Of a stretch of DNA of 55,487 bases, positions 42,003-51,882 are shown in pieces. A model generated the notes under the pieces. It saw only the letters and a program-made list of their open reading frames with translations. It was not told the origin of the DNA and searched no databases. The stretch's first letter is position 1, and each line of letters opens with the position of its first letter. The translations under genes and the position numbers were made by a program. The DNA is taken from contig CASFHD010000005.1 of assembly GCA_949294455.1 (NCBI GenBank), positions 1 through 55,487 of the forward strand, given 5' to 3'. This stretch comes from an uncultured Christensenella sp. (lineage in GTDB: Bacteria; Bacillota; Clostridia; Christensenellales; UBA1242).

Positions 42003-42716
42003 TTGAATTTAGTATTAAATGAATGGACAGATGAAAGTATAAATAAATTCTATGATTATTTTATTCAATTTTCGAAAGGTTTAAATGGTATAGAATTTGA
42101 AAAAAAGTTTCAAATACTTTTTATGATTGTGTGGCAATACCATACTCTATTATTGATTCAATATCAAAAGAAATAGCAAAAGGTAATTATTCTGATTTTA
42201 TTAATAAAATAGAATTAAAAAATTTTAGTTTGACTATACTTTTGGGGAAAATTATTTCAAAAATTAAAAATGCAGATGAACAAATAAATTATCTAGAAAA
42301 AATTTATATCAGTTTGTGATTCTTGGGCTCAAGTGGATAGTTTAAGTTTCTCGTTTAACAAATCAAATAAAGAGAAATATTTTGATTATGCGACAAGTTG
42401 TATAAAGGACAAAAATCCTTTAAAAAAAAGATTGGGTATAATTATTTTATTGAAAGGATTTATTAATAATACAGATATCAACAGAGTGTTTGATATAATT
42501 TTAACATTATCTAATGAATCAGATTATTATGTTAATATGGCAATTGCTTGGTTGTTGTGCGAAGCATTTGTTAAATGTAGAGATAAAACAATGTCTTTTT
42601 TAAAAAATAAAAAAATTTCCACATTTGTTTTGAATAAAACTATATCAAAATGTAGAGATAGCAAACGAGTGTCAACAGAAGATAAATTGTATTTAAAGAC
42701 ACTATTTTTAAAATAA
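42003..42716 (+). pseudogene. DNA alkylation repair protein (AlkD-like), frameshifted
   Basis: Three overlapping frames together spell one AlkD-type HEAT-repeat glycosylase. Frame one (TTG 42003, GGAG ahead: LNLVLNEWTDESINKF) is left near 42125-42170. Frame two continues with AIPYSIIDSISKEIAKGNY to 42319. Frame three resumes at about 42312 with CDSWAQVDSLSF and ends with VNMAIAWLLCEAF and LNKTISKCRDSKRVS, the family's diagnostic C-terminus. Two frameshifts in A/T-rich tracts break the gene. AlkD enzymes excise alkylated bases. A sequencing or assembly error in homopolymers is the main alternative. Confidence 0.82.
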
Positions 42717-43123
42717 TTATCCATATTAATATCTATAAAACATTATTTATTTAAACAATAATTTATAAATTTAATAATATTAAAAATTTTATTTTGATAT
42801 AAAAATGAAATTGTTTAACGACAGAAAAAATTCTATAAAAAAAATAATAGTAAATTAAATAATATATATAATAAGCAATTAAAATATAAAAAATATAAAA
42901 AAAATATAAAATATAAAAAAATAAAAATTTAAAAATATTAAATTTTTTCTTTAAAACAAATAAAAACAATAAAAAATTAATATTAATTAAAATATTTAAA
43001 AAATATTTGTCGATATTCTAAAAAATAAATATGAATAATAATAAATCAAAATATTTAAAAATTAAATAAATAAATTTAATAATAAAATTTAAACGACAAC
43101 ACAATCACGCAATCAAACTAATA
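42717..43123. other. A-rich spacer
   Basis: About 400 bases made mostly of A and T runs (for example 42830-42990). I see no gene, RNA or promoter I could support. Confidence 0.5.
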
Positions 43124-43161
43124 AAAAAACATATTGAACTAATTAACGCAATATGTTTTTT
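43124..43161. terminator. Strong terminator
   Basis: AAAAAACATATTG pairs perfectly over 13 bp with CAATATGTTTTTT, with a 12-base loop and A/T tracts on both sides. It lies 8 bases past the stop of the minus-strand gene and can work in both directions. Confidence 0.85.
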
Positions 43162-43168
43162 ATTTTTA

Positions 43169-44173
43169 TTAATGCCATACTATGTCATAGAAATAATAAG
43201 TTTTTGTATTTTCACCACCTAGAATATAAATATTTATATCATTACTTGATGTTACTTCTTGAAGCTTTAGTGTAGTTGAAATATCCATTAAGTTGTTTTG
43301 TCCAGTCTGACCTGTTCTAATGTTAAATACATCACAATATTTTGAACTATCTGTGTAATCAAATTCAAGGTTGTATATGAATTTTTCACTAGTAAATCCA
43401 CTGCTTGCACCAGATTTAAAATTAATAGTGAATAAATCCTTACTTGGTGTTGTTGTGGTTATTTCATTCTTTGTTGTAATATCTACTATATAGTCATTTA
43501 CAATACATATAATTTTCCCAAAATTTATTTCGCTGTCAAATTCTATCATTTCGCCATAAACATTTTTATAAGTTAATTTTATTGTTATTTCACACGCAAA
43601 TGCTGTACCACTTTTTCCAGGAAGTGGAATATAGTCAACTGTTCCATTTGAAGAGTTATAAACATAATATGAATTATAACTGGTTGTTCCACTATATTTA
43701 TCTTGTAAAAATTCTTGGGTTAATGTTAAATCCATTTTGTTATCATGATTGTTAGAATTTGATAGTATTTTTATGGGTATTAGTCTTCCAACTATATTAC
43801 CATTGGTGCTATTTGTGTCGTATAAATAAATTGTCATTTCGTAATTTTCTAGATTAGATGATATTTCATCTTTTGCTACATCAATTTCACTGTTGTCCAC
43901 ATAAATTTTTTTCAAATTTATAAAATCGCCTATACTTAATTGTTGCCCATAATATAATTGATAAAAATTATTTGATTCAGTAAGACTATCAAAATTTGTT
44001 GTCATCTCGTAGCCTTTTATCGCTAATTCATCTTTGTTGTCATTGTCTTGATACAACAAAAATACTATAATAATTCCGATAAATAGCAATAGAAGTAACA
44101 AAAGAATAATTGTTATTATAGTTGCTTTTTTACGATTTTTGCTATCATCATAATTTTTTATATTACCCCTCAT
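43169..44173 (-). CDS. Membrane-anchored extracellular protein, unknown
   Basis: A 334-residue protein starting at ATG (complement of 44171-44173), with AAAGG 7 bases ahead. The N-terminus is basic and cytoplasmic, followed by a membrane segment at residues about 17-40 (ATIITIILLLLLLL FIGIIIVFLL). The rest is Ser/Thr/Asn/Tyr-rich and likely beta-structured, facing outside (NSYYVYNSSNGTVDYIPL). There is no LPxTG or catalytic motif. It has an excellent promoter and terminator and stands alone. Function unknown. Confidence 0.7.
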   Translation of the reverse strand: MRGNIKNYDDSKNRKKATIITIILLLLLLLFIGIIIVFLLYQDNDNKDELAIKGYEMTTNFDSLTESNNFYQLYYGQQLSIGDFINLKKIYVDNSEIDVAKDEISSNLENYEMTIYLYDTNSTNGNIVGRLIPIKILSNSNNHDNKMDLTLTQEFLQDKYSGTTSYNSYYVYNSSNGTVDYIPLPGKSGTAFACEITIKLTYKNVYGEMIEFDSEINFGKIICIVNDYIVDITTKNEITTTTPSKDLFTINFKSGASSGFTSEKFIYNLEFDYTDSSKYCDVFNIRTGQTGQNNLMDISTTLKLQEVTSSNDINIYILGGENTKTYYFYDIVWH

Positions 44174-44197
44174 AATAATACCTTTATCCTTTTTACG

Positions 44198-44227
44198 ATT
44201 ATACAATTTTATTTTATTTGTTGTCAA
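44198..44227 (-). promoter_or_regulatory. Promoter of membrane-anchored protein, with palindrome
   Basis: On the minus strand: TTGACA (complement of 44222-44227), an 18-base gap and TATAAT (complement of 44198-44203). The -35 lies in a palindrome TTGTTGTCAACAA (about 44220-44232), a possible operator. Confidence 0.7.
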
Positions 44228-44270
44228 CAAACATTTTAAAAATAATTTTGTACAAAATTAATATTAAGTA

Positions 44271-44298
44271 TTGATTTTTTAAAAAATTATGATATTCT
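44271..44298 (+). promoter_or_regulatory. Promoter of the Spo0A_C gene
   Basis: TTGATT (44271-44276), a 16-base gap and TATTCT (44293-44298), with GAGGT before the ATG at 44317. Confidence 0.55.
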
Positions 44299-44316
44299 AA
44301 TGCTTGCGAGGTAATT

Positions 44317-44676
44317 ATGACGCTAGAAATCAATAAAGATAACTTGAATGCAGTTTTACATTATTATGAAAGAAATATCAAATTTGATATTTATAATTTT
44401 TTATTTAATCTAGGTATGAATTGTAAGTATGTAGGTTTTAATTACATCGCTGATGCTATAGAAATTATTGCTAAAAAGAAGCAAATTGTAAATTTTGAAT
44501 TAGAAATTTATTCAATATTGGCTAAAAGATATGAAGTTTTACCTGATAGTATTGAAAGGAATATTAGAACTGCGATAAAATCAAGTTATTTACAATCTGT
44601 AAATATGCAAAAATTGTTTAAAATCAATATGCTTTCAAATAAAAAATTTTTAACTAATTTATCAACAAGGTTTTGA
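44317..44676 (+). CDS. Stand-alone Spo0A C-terminal-type DNA-binding protein
   Basis: A 119-residue protein. Residues about 28-95 (LFNLGMNCKYVGFNYIADAI through LAKRYEVLPDSIERNIRTAI) follow the pattern of the Spo0A effector domain: LHxLGIPAHIKGYxYLREAI, then a LYPxIAxxFxTTxSRVERAIRHAI-like recognition helix. The receiver domain that normally precedes it in Spo0A is absent. GAGGT precedes the ATG, and the gene has its own promoter, so it is not a fragment of a longer reading frame here. It may bind 0A-box-like sites constitutively, or compete with or assist Spo0A. Similarity is by pattern only, so confidence is moderate. Confidence 0.72.
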   Translation: MTLEINKDNLNAVLHYYERNIKFDIYNFLFNLGMNCKYVGFNYIADAIEIIAKKKQIVNFELEIYSILAKRYEVLPDSIERNIRTAIKSSYLQSVNMQKLFKINMLSNKKFLTNLSTRF

Positions 44677-44860
44677 TTTTAGTAAATTTTCCCTTTATCA
44701 AATTATTGTTTTAGTAATTCTTATTTTATATTGGTATGATTTTTATAAATATTTGATAATATTCGTATTTGAAATGACTAATTATTAATGTTTGCTTTAT
44801 TTTTATTTAGTTTATATTTTACGCATAATGTAAACTATAAATTAATAATATTAAATTAAG

Positions 44861-44889
44861 TTGTTTTTTTTTAATCGTTTGGGTATAAT
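44861..44889 (+). promoter_or_regulatory. Promoter of the HtrA-like protease gene
   Basis: TTGTTT (44861-44866), a 17-base gap and TATAAT (44884-44889), 17 bases before the ATG, with GAGGGG between. Confidence 0.65.
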
Positions 44890-44906
44890 ATGAAGGTGAG
44901 GGGTAA

Positions 44907-46208
44907 ATGAAAAAAATTTTTAAAAGTATAGTATTATTATCATTTGCAATTATTTTTTCAGTATGTTTATCCGGTTGTAGTTTGATGGGAACTGATAATT
45001 ACAATGTTGAAAGTTCTTTTACCACTGTTCAAGGAGATGACTTTACTTTACGAGAAATTTATGACGCCTATCTTGATGCAACAGGTAGAATTGAAAGTGA
45101 ATATAGTTTTGAAACATTTTTATTAGATTTTTATATTAATGCTGAAACTGAAAGTGATTCTATTGTCGCAATATCAAATGGATTAAGGTCTTCTGTTTCA
45201 ATTTTTTGTGCGTTAGAATTAGGTTATTCAGCGGGTTCAGGTGTTTTATATGATATTTCTAGTGATGGAAGTGCCTACATTATAACAAATTATCATGTAG
45301 TATATGACACAGATAAACAAGATATTTCTTCATATATAACTTGTTATTTATATGGTTTGGAGTACACAGATTTTGCTATTCCTGCTCATTATGTTGGCGG
45401 AAGTATGTCGTACGACTTGGCTGTTTTATATGTAGATGCTAGCCCTGTTATTAGAAGCAATTATGAAAATTTAAAAGCAGTTACTTTTGCTGATTCTGAT
45501 AGTATAAAAGTAGGTCAAATTGCCATTGCAATAGGTAACCCTGAGGGTGAGGGAATTTCTGCAACTACAGGTACTGTTAGTGTAAAATCAGAGACTATTA
45601 ATATGACTGCAGTTGACAATGTTTCTATTATTAGTATGCGTGTTATAAGAATTGATACTGCCGTAAATGGAGGAAATAGTGGTGGTGGATTGTTTGATAG
45701 TAATGGGAATTTAATTGGTATTGTTAACGCTAAAATTGAAGATACTGCAATAGAGGGAATGGCGTATGCTATACCTAGCAATCTTGTTAAGGCGGTAGTG
45801 GAAAATATATTAAGAAATTCTACAACAAAACAAGTTCAAAAAGCAGTATTAGGTCTTGAAATTAACATTGATGAAATAAATTATATAACTACTGATTCTG
45901 GAGCGTTGGATTATGAAGAAAAAGTAGTGATTTACAGCGTTTCAGGGTTTGCAAGTAATAGTGGGTATACGGATAATGGAGAAAAGTCGAGTTTAAAAAA
46001 GGGTGATATTATAAATAGCGTTACTTTAAATTTTTCACAGGATTCAAAAGCCGACTTAACAGTAGTTGTTAACAAAAGTTATCAGATTTCTGAATTATTG
46101 CTTCAAGCAAGCATTGGCGATATTGTAACATTTAATGTTACTTCTGGAGGCGTAACAAAAAACATAAATTATACAATAACATCATCAATTATTACATCTG
46201 TTGTTTAA
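44907..46208 (+). CDS. HtrA/DegP-like serine protease lipoprotein
   Basis: A 433-residue surface protease for quality control of exported proteins. The signal ends in the lipobox LSGC (Cys24), so it is a lipid-anchored form rather than the usual single-pass HtrA. The trypsin-like domain has His in TNYHVVYD, Asp in SYDLAVLYVD, and Ser in NGGNSGGGLFDS. A C-terminal PDZ-like domain (about 310-430) includes KKGDIINSVTLNF. GAGGGG precedes the ATG. The N-terminal 60 residues after the Cys are an additional spacer. Confidence 0.9.
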   Translation: MKKIFKSIVLLSFAIIFSVCLSGCSLMGTDNYNVESSFTTVQGDDFTLREIYDAYLDATGRIESEYSFETFLLDFYINAETESDSIVAISNGLRSSVSIFCALELGYSAGSGVLYDISSDGSAYIITNYHVVYDTDKQDISSYITCYLYGLEYTDFAIPAHYVGGSMSYDLAVLYVDASPVIRSNYENLKAVTFADSDSIKVGQIAIAIGNPEGEGISATTGTVSVKSETINMTAVDNVSIISMRVIRIDTAVNGGNSGGGLFDSNGNLIGIVNAKIEDTAIEGMAYAIPSNLVKAVVENILRNSTTKQVQKAVLGLEINIDEINYITTDSGALDYEEKVVIYSVSGFASNSGYTDNGEKSSLKKGDIINSVTLNFSQDSKADLTVVVNKSYQISELLLQASIGDIVTFNVTSGGVTKNINYTITSSIITSVV

Positions 46209-46733
46209 TTATCAAATCAATTTTATTTTTAAACAACATATATTTAGATGAGATTATAAAATTTATTGAAAAGAACTTTACAAAAATTGTATAGTTCTTT
46301 TTTCTTTTATTTAGATATTTTTAAATTGGTGTGACATTTTAGATGCTCTTTTTTGTTACTTGTTATTGAAAAAAAATTATTAAACTTATTATTGATTTTG
46401 TAAATTTATTTTTAATAATATGTATTTGTTTTCAAGGGTTTTACTCTTTATTTTGCATATATTTTAAAACATTTAATCTTTTGAAGTTTGTTTTGTTTAT
46501 TTATATATTGATAATTTTATAAAGATTATGCTTTGTTAGCACTCACTATTAAGATTGTTAACTCATAAATACTATTTTTATGAATATTTTATTGACCGAA
46601 AAATTAAAAAGTGTTAAATTATGTTAAGTTTTTAATGGTGGATAAAATTATTTTTTCAAATATAATTATAATTTGAAAATGTATTAATATCAATGTAACA
46701 AAATTTAATAATTAAAATTTGTTTGGAGGCAAG
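46209..46733. other. Spacer before the ABC exporter operon
   Basis: About 520 bases. The first part holds a strong terminator (46269-46303). The rest is AT-rich. TTAGCACTC (46536-46544) equals one half of the CIRCE operator, but the other half is missing. TTGAAA near 46674 may belong to the exporter promoter, with no good -10. Confidence 0.45.
46269..46303 (+). terminator. Terminator after the HtrA-like gene
   Basis: AAAAGAACT pairs with AGTTCTTTT, with an inner TACAA/TTGTA stem on a 3-base loop, then TTT. Confidence 0.85.
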
Positions 46734-48494
46734 ATGTTAAAATTAATTAGAAATGTTAGAGGAAAAGATATTTTTTTCTTTTTATTGGTAATTTTATGTA
46801 TTGTTTCTCAGGTGTATTTAGACTTGAAATTGCCTGAATTTATGAGCAATATTGTTCGTGAAGTCGTGTCAGATGGCAAGTTATCTAGTGTTTTATATCT
46901 TGGAGCTAAAATGCTTGGGTGCGCTTTGGGTAGTAGTGTTTTGGCTGTGATTACTGGATATTTTATAGCTATAATTACTTCAAATATGGCGTACAATATT
47001 AGGACAAAAGTTTATAAAAAAATCCAAAGTTTTTCTCCGAATGAGTTCAAAGAATTTTCTACTGCTAGTTTGATTACTCGAACAACTAATGATATAACTC
47101 AAATCCAATCAACTACTGCAATAAGTATGCAGGTTTTAATAAAATCTCCTGTTTTAGCAATATGGGCTATTTTAAAGATTACAAATATAAATATCTCTTG
47201 GTCAATAACAACTGCCGTCGCAGTAGGAGTGCTAATTTTAACAATTTCTGTTATTATGGCTGTTACTATTAAAAAATTTAAAAAAATGCAAAAATTAACG
47301 GATGATATTAACAGAAAGACTAGAGAAAGTTTGACAGGTATTAGGGTTGTTCGTGCTTTTAATGCAGAAAAATTTCAAGAAGAAAGATTTGAAAAAACGA
47401 ATGAAGAATTAACATCTAATAACTTATTTGTTCATAGAGTTATGAGTATTTTGAGTCCTGTGATTTCACTTGTTATGAATTTTATGAATCTTGCTATTTA
47501 TTGGATAGGAGCATATCTTGTGGATAAGGCAAGTCCTTTAAATTTTGAAAAAGTAAATTTACTTAGCAATATGATGGTATTTACTTCATACGCTATGCAA
47601 ATTATTTTATCTTTTATGATGCTTACTATGATTTTTATTATGCTTCCTAGGGCACAAGTTTGTGCGAGTCGTGTAAACGAAGTATTAGACAAGAATAACT
47701 CAATAGTATATGGAAATGTATTGGCTGGTAGTAATTCAAAAACTTCTATAGAATACAAAAATGTTTGCTTTAAATATCCAAATGCTGAAGAATATGTTTT
47801 AAAAGATATTTCATTTAAGGCAGAGGCAGGTCAAACTATTGCTTTTATTGGTTCTACAGGTAGCGGAAAATCTACATTAATTAATTTAATTCCTAGATTT
47901 TATGATGCTACTAGTGGTGAAATCTTGATAGATGGTGTTAATATTCTAGATTATGATAAAAAGGCTCTAAATAATAAATTGGGATATGTTTCTCAGCGTG
48001 CAATTTTATTTAAAGGTAGTGTAAAAGATAATATTACTATGGGGGAATCTGAAAACGGAAAGCCTAATGATTCAGATGTTGAAAATGCCTTAAAAATTTC
48101 TCAATCAAAAGAGTTTGTTGATAAACTTCCTGATGGGGTAAACAGTATGATTGCACAGGGAGGAACAAATGTGTCTGGAGGCCAAAAACAAAGACTTAGT
48201 ATTGCAAGAGCTTTGTCTAGAAATCCTGAAATTTTAATATTTGATGATAGTTTCTCTGCCTTAGATTATAAAACTGATTTGTTGCTTAGAAATGAATTAA
48301 AGAAAAACAAATTTGCAATTAAATTAGTCGTTGCGCAACGTATAGGTACTATTAAAGATGCGGATAAAATTATTGTGTTAGATAATGGTAGTATGGCAGG
48401 AATTGGAACACATAAAGAACTGTTAAAATCTTGTAAAGTTTATCAAGAAATCGCTGAAAGTCAACTTTCAAAGGAGGAATTAGATAATGCCTAA
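46734..48494 (+). CDS. Heterodimeric ABC exporter, subunit with degenerate ATP site
   Basis: A 586-residue half-transporter with six membrane segments (about 1-310) fused to an ATPase domain. Walker A is GSTGSGKST, the signature VSGGQKQRL, and Walker B ILIFDDSFSALD, in which the catalytic Glu is Asp. The H-loop is VVAQRIGTI, in which the His is Gln. These changes mark the non-hydrolytic site of BmrC/BmrD-type heterodimers. The start ATG 46734 has GGAGG 4 bases ahead. It overlaps the partner gene by 8 bases. The substrate is unknown (drug, lipid or peptide). Confidence 0.92.
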   Translation: MLKLIRNVRGKDIFFFLLVILCIVSQVYLDLKLPEFMSNIVREVVSDGKLSSVLYLGAKMLGCALGSSVLAVITGYFIAIITSNMAYNIRTKVYKKIQSFSPNEFKEFSTASLITRTTNDITQIQSTTAISMQVLIKSPVLAIWAILKITNINISWSITTAVAVGVLILTISVIMAVTIKKFKKMQKLTDDINRKTRESLTGIRVVRAFNAEKFQEERFEKTNEELTSNNLFVHRVMSILSPVISLVMNFMNLAIYWIGAYLVDKASPLNFEKVNLLSNMMVFTSYAMQIILSFMMLTMIFIMLPRAQVCASRVNEVLDKNNSIVYGNVLAGSNSKTSIEYKNVCFKYPNAEEYVLKDISFKAEAGQTIAFIGSTGSGKSTLINLIPRFYDATSGEILIDGVNILDYDKKALNNKLGYVSQRAILFKGSVKDNITMGESENGKPNDSDVENALKISQSKEFVDKLPDGVNSMIAQGGTNVSGGQKQRLSIARALSRNPEILIFDDSFSALDYKTDLLLRNELKKNKFAIKLVVAQRIGTIKDADKIIVLDNGSMAGIGTHKELLKSCKVYQEIAESQLSKEELDNA

Positions 48495-50478
48495 ACCAAT
48501 TAATGTGAATTCTTATGGAAAACCACAAAATTTCTTGAAATCTATTAAAAGATTATTTTCATATATAAAAGTTCATTTAAAGTTTGTAATTATCGCTATA
48601 ATTTTAGCAATATTAGGTACAGTTTGCACTCTAGTTGGACCAAATCTTTTAAGTGAAATTACAGATATTGTAACTGATGGTACTAATTATGCTCAAATTT
48701 ATAATGAAACAGAATTTAAACAAAACTTTAATTCTGGCTTATATGAATTAATTATTTCTCAAGATTCTTCAAATGAATATTATGATGAAGCAACTGAATC
48801 TTTTTTAATTCCAATAATTGTTGATGGCGAAGAAATTGTAACTAGTTTTAAACTCGAAGAAAATGGTTCAATATATGTTACTTATAATTCTTTGGCTAAA
48901 GTTAATCTTGTAAAAATAACTAAAATCGCAGTAACTCTGATTATTTTATATAGTTTAGGTGTCGTGTTTAACTATATGCAAGGTTTTATTATGTCTGGCG
49001 TTTCGCAACAAATTTCTAAAAAGTTAAGGACTGATATCACTAAAAAAATAAACAAATTACCACTTAATTATTTTGATACTACTTCTTACGGCGACACATT
49101 AAGTATTATTACTAACGATGTAGATACCATAAATCAGACTTTTAATTCAAGTGTTAGTAACCTTGTTAGTGCTATAATATTATTTTTTGGTTCATTATCT
49201 TTAATGTTTGTACACAATTATATTATGGCTTTTTCTGCAATAGGTGCCGTATTTATAGGTTTTTTGTTGATGATGCTGATAATGAAAAAATCTCAAAAAT
49301 ATTTCCTTTTACAACAGGAAAATTTAGGGAATTTAAATGGTGTCGTTGAAGAAAGTTATTCTGGGCACGATATTATTTCTGTTTATAACGCAGAAAAAGA
49401 GTTTGATAAAAAATTCGATGATGTAAATAAATTACTATATGTTTCAAATTGGAAATCTCAATTCATTAGTGGAATTATGAATCCTATTATGGCTTTTATG
49501 GGAAATTTTGGTTATGTGGTGGTTTGCGTTGTCGGTGCTGTTCTTTTGATTAATAATTTCCCCGGTGTTAGTGTAGGAACAATCACTGCATTTATGATAT
49601 ATATTAGATTCTTTACTCAACCATTAAGTCAAATAGCGCAAGCAATGACAAATATTCAGTCAGCGGCAGCGGGTAGTGAAAGGGTATTTGATTTTTTGGA
49701 TCAATCAGAGATGGATGATGAAAGCGATATTAAACTTGCAATAAATGATGTAAAAGGTAATGTTGAATTTGACAATGTATATTTTGGCTACAATCAAGAC
49801 AAAATGATTATTAAAGATTTTAACTTATCTGTAAAAGCAGGTCAAAAAATTGCGATTGTTGGTTCTACAGGTGCAGGTAAAACTACCATTGTGAACTTAC
49901 TTATGAGATTTTATGAAATCACTAAGGGTAAAATTAAAATAGATGGAATTGAAACTAATAAAATCACGCGTGATAATGTTCATAGATTATTTGGTATGGT
50001 TTTACAAGATACCTGGCTTTTTGAAGGCAGTATTAAAGAAAATTTAATTTTTAACACTGAAAATGTTACAGATGAACAAATTGTCAATGCTTGCAAAGCG
50101 TGTGGTATTGATTATTTTATTCGCACACTTCCTAATGGATACAATACAATTTTAGATGATAACACTTCTATATCCGCAGGACAAAAACAACTGCTAACCA
50201 TTGCGCGTGCTATGATACAAAATAGTCCTATGCTAATTTTAGATGAGGCTACAAGTTCAGTCGATACTCGTAGTGAAGAATATATTCAAAAGGCTATGGA
50301 TAAATTAACAAAAAGCAGAACGTCATTTATAATTGCTCACAGATTATCAACAATAAAAAATGCTGATTTGATTATTTATATGAAAGATGGAACTATTGCC
50401 GAATCGGGTAAACACAACGAACTGTTGCGAAAAAACGGTGCTTATGCTGAACTTTACAATAGTCAATTTCAATCTTAA
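48487..50478 (+). CDS. Heterodimeric ABC exporter, catalytic subunit
   Basis: A 663-residue half-transporter partner. An extracellular insertion of about 75 residues lies between the first two membrane segments (about 55-145, TDIVTDGTNYAQIYNE onward). The ATPase domain has GSTGAGKTT, an intact Walker B LILDEATSSVD with catalytic Glu, and the H-loop IIAHRLSTI. Its signature is ISAGQ rather than LSGGQ. Since the signature of this subunit faces the degenerate site of the other, the two half-sites match the known asymmetry of such pairs. AAGGAGG precedes the ATG. Confidence 0.92.
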   Translation: MPKPINVNSYGKPQNFLKSIKRLFSYIKVHLKFVIIAIILAILGTVCTLVGPNLLSEITDIVTDGTNYAQIYNETEFKQNFNSGLYELIISQDSSNEYYDEATESFLIPIIVDGEEIVTSFKLEENGSIYVTYNSLAKVNLVKITKIAVTLIILYSLGVVFNYMQGFIMSGVSQQISKKLRTDITKKINKLPLNYFDTTSYGDTLSIITNDVDTINQTFNSSVSNLVSAIILFFGSLSLMFVHNYIMAFSAIGAVFIGFLLMMLIMKKSQKYFLLQQENLGNLNGVVEESYSGHDIISVYNAEKEFDKKFDDVNKLLYVSNWKSQFISGIMNPIMAFMGNFGYVVVCVVGAVLLINNFPGVSVGTITAFMIYIRFFTQPLSQIAQAMTNIQSAAAGSERVFDFLDQSEMDDESDIKLAINDVKGNVEFDNVYFGYNQDKMIIKDFNLSVKAGQKIAIVGSTGAGKTTIVNLLMRFYEITKGKIKIDGIETNKITRDNVHRLFGMVLQDTWLFEGSIKENLIFNTENVTDEQIVNACKACGIDYFIRTLPNGYNTILDDNTSISAGQKQLLTIARAMIQNSPMLILDEATSSVDTRSEEYIQKAMDKLTKSRTSFIIAHRLSTIKNADLIIYMKDGTIAESGKHNELLRKNGAYAELYNSQFQS

Positions 50479-50502
50479 CACCTTTACAGGTGTTTTTTTT
50501 AT
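50477..50502 (+). terminator. Terminator of the ABC exporter operon
   Basis: AACACCT/AGGTGTT, a 7-bp stem with a 4-base loop and eight T. Confidence 0.88.
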
Positions 50503-50589
50503 TTAAAAATTTAAATAATTAAACTTTTTTGATATTAGCCTCATAGAATATATAAAAGCAATTTATAATTGCATTTGTCTGGAGTTTTT

Positions 50590-51882
50590 ATGAGTTTATT
50601 CGGTACTGATGGAATTAGGGGAATTCCTAATTTTGATTTGTCGTTTGATTTGGTTTATAAAGTTGGTAGGGCTTTATGTTATGGTAAAAAGCCTTTAATA
50701 GTTCTTGGGTGTGATAATCGTCAAAGTTCTGATATAATTTGCTCTTTTCTTATCAGTGGAGTATTGTCTAATGGTGGTGATGTAAAGTTTGTTGGCGTTG
50801 TTCCGTCTGCATGTGTCGCATTTTTAACTAAACATTTTAAAGCGGATTTTGGTGTAGTCATTACTGCATCGCATAATCCTAAAGAATATAATGGCATTAA
50901 AATATTCAATTCTTTCGGTGAAAAAATTTCGGTTGAAACGGAAAAAGAAATTCAATCAAATTTAGACATTAATAAAAATGTTAGTGATTTTGGTAAACTA
51001 GAGTGCGATTTTACTGCAAAATATATTTATGAAAAATACATAGTAGAATTATTTAATGATATGAATATTCCATACAAAATTTGTGTTGATACAGCAAATG
51101 GTGCATCGTGTAAAATTGCAAAAAATATCTTTAATAAATTAAATATAAATGCTACATTTTTAAATAATTCGTTTGATGGAAATAAAATTAATGAATCGGC
51201 AGGTTGTTTATATATTGATAATTTTAAGTCGTTTGTTAAAAAAAATAAGTTCGATTTTGGCGTTGCTTTTGATGGAGATGCTGACCGCTTGGTTTTTGTT
51301 GATAAAGAAGGATTTGCTTATAATGGCGAAAGACTTATGTATTTGATTGTTTCAAGCGAACTAAATAAAGGCAATAAAATTGATTCTGTTTGTGGAAATA
51401 TTTATTTAAATTCTGCTCTTGTTAGAATGTTTACAAAACTAAATGTCAATGTAACTAGGTGCAATGTAGGGGATAAATTCTTAATCGAACATATCAATAA
51501 TTTTAAAAGTTCTTTTGGGGCAGAGGCTTCTGGTCATATTATTATTCCGAAACTTGAATCAACGGGTGATGGTATTTTATCTGCTTTATATGTTTTATCA
51601 ATTATTAATAACAACCCAAAATTATTAAAATTGGCGAAATATAAAGAAGATTTTTCAATTATGAAAAATATTAAGTGTAATACTGCCTTATTAAATTTTG
51701 ATAATCTTAATTCAAAGATTGAAGCATTTGATGATGTCAGAGTAATTATTAGACGCTCGGGTACTGAAGATTTAATTCGTCTTTTTGTGGAAGGAAAGAA
51801 GAAAAAAAGAGCCTTAGAAATAGCAAGTGAAATAGAAAAAATAATTTTCAAACTTAATGAGGAGTGTATATGTGTGGAATAG
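50590..51882 (+). CDS. glmM: Phosphoglucosamine mutase
   Basis: Converts glucosamine-6-phosphate to glucosamine-1-phosphate for UDP-GlcNAc and peptidoglycan. The 430 residues (slightly below the usual 450) start with SLFGTDGIRG. The phosphoserine is in TASHNPKEYNGIK, the metal loop is FDGDADR, and the sugar loops are GEASGH-like (GAEASGH) and RRSGTEDLIRLFVEG. The start is ATG 50590 with GGAG 6 bases ahead; an upstream TTG has no such site. It overlaps glmS by 13 bases, so both are made together. Confidence 0.95.
   Translation: MSLFGTDGIRGIPNFDLSFDLVYKVGRALCYGKKPLIVLGCDNRQSSDIICSFLISGVLSNGGDVKFVGVVPSACVAFLTKHFKADFGVVITASHNPKEYNGIKIFNSFGEKISVETEKEIQSNLDINKNVSDFGKLECDFTAKYIYEKYIVELFNDMNIPYKICVDTANGASCKIAKNIFNKLNINATFLNNSFDGNKINESAGCLYIDNFKSFVKKNKFDFGVAFDGDADRLVFVDKEGFAYNGERLMYLIVSSELNKGNKIDSVCGNIYLNSALVRMFTKLNVNVTRCNVGDKFLIEHINNFKSSFGAEASGHIIIPKLESTGDGILSALYVLSIINNNPKLLKLAKYKEDFSIMKNIKCNTALLNFDNLNSKIEAFDDVRVIIRRSGTEDLIRLFVEGKKKKRALEIASEIEKIIFKLNEECICVE

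Noticed and set aside
46536..46544. TTAGCACTC, equal to half of the CIRCE heat-shock operator
   Set aside because: The matching GAGTGCTAA half is not present nine bases later, and the following genes are an ABC exporter, not heat-shock genes.
50505..51869. Possible glmS ribozyme
   Set aside because: glmS overlaps glmM by 13 bases and only about 85 bases precede glmM, with no ribozyme-like core; there is no room for the motif.
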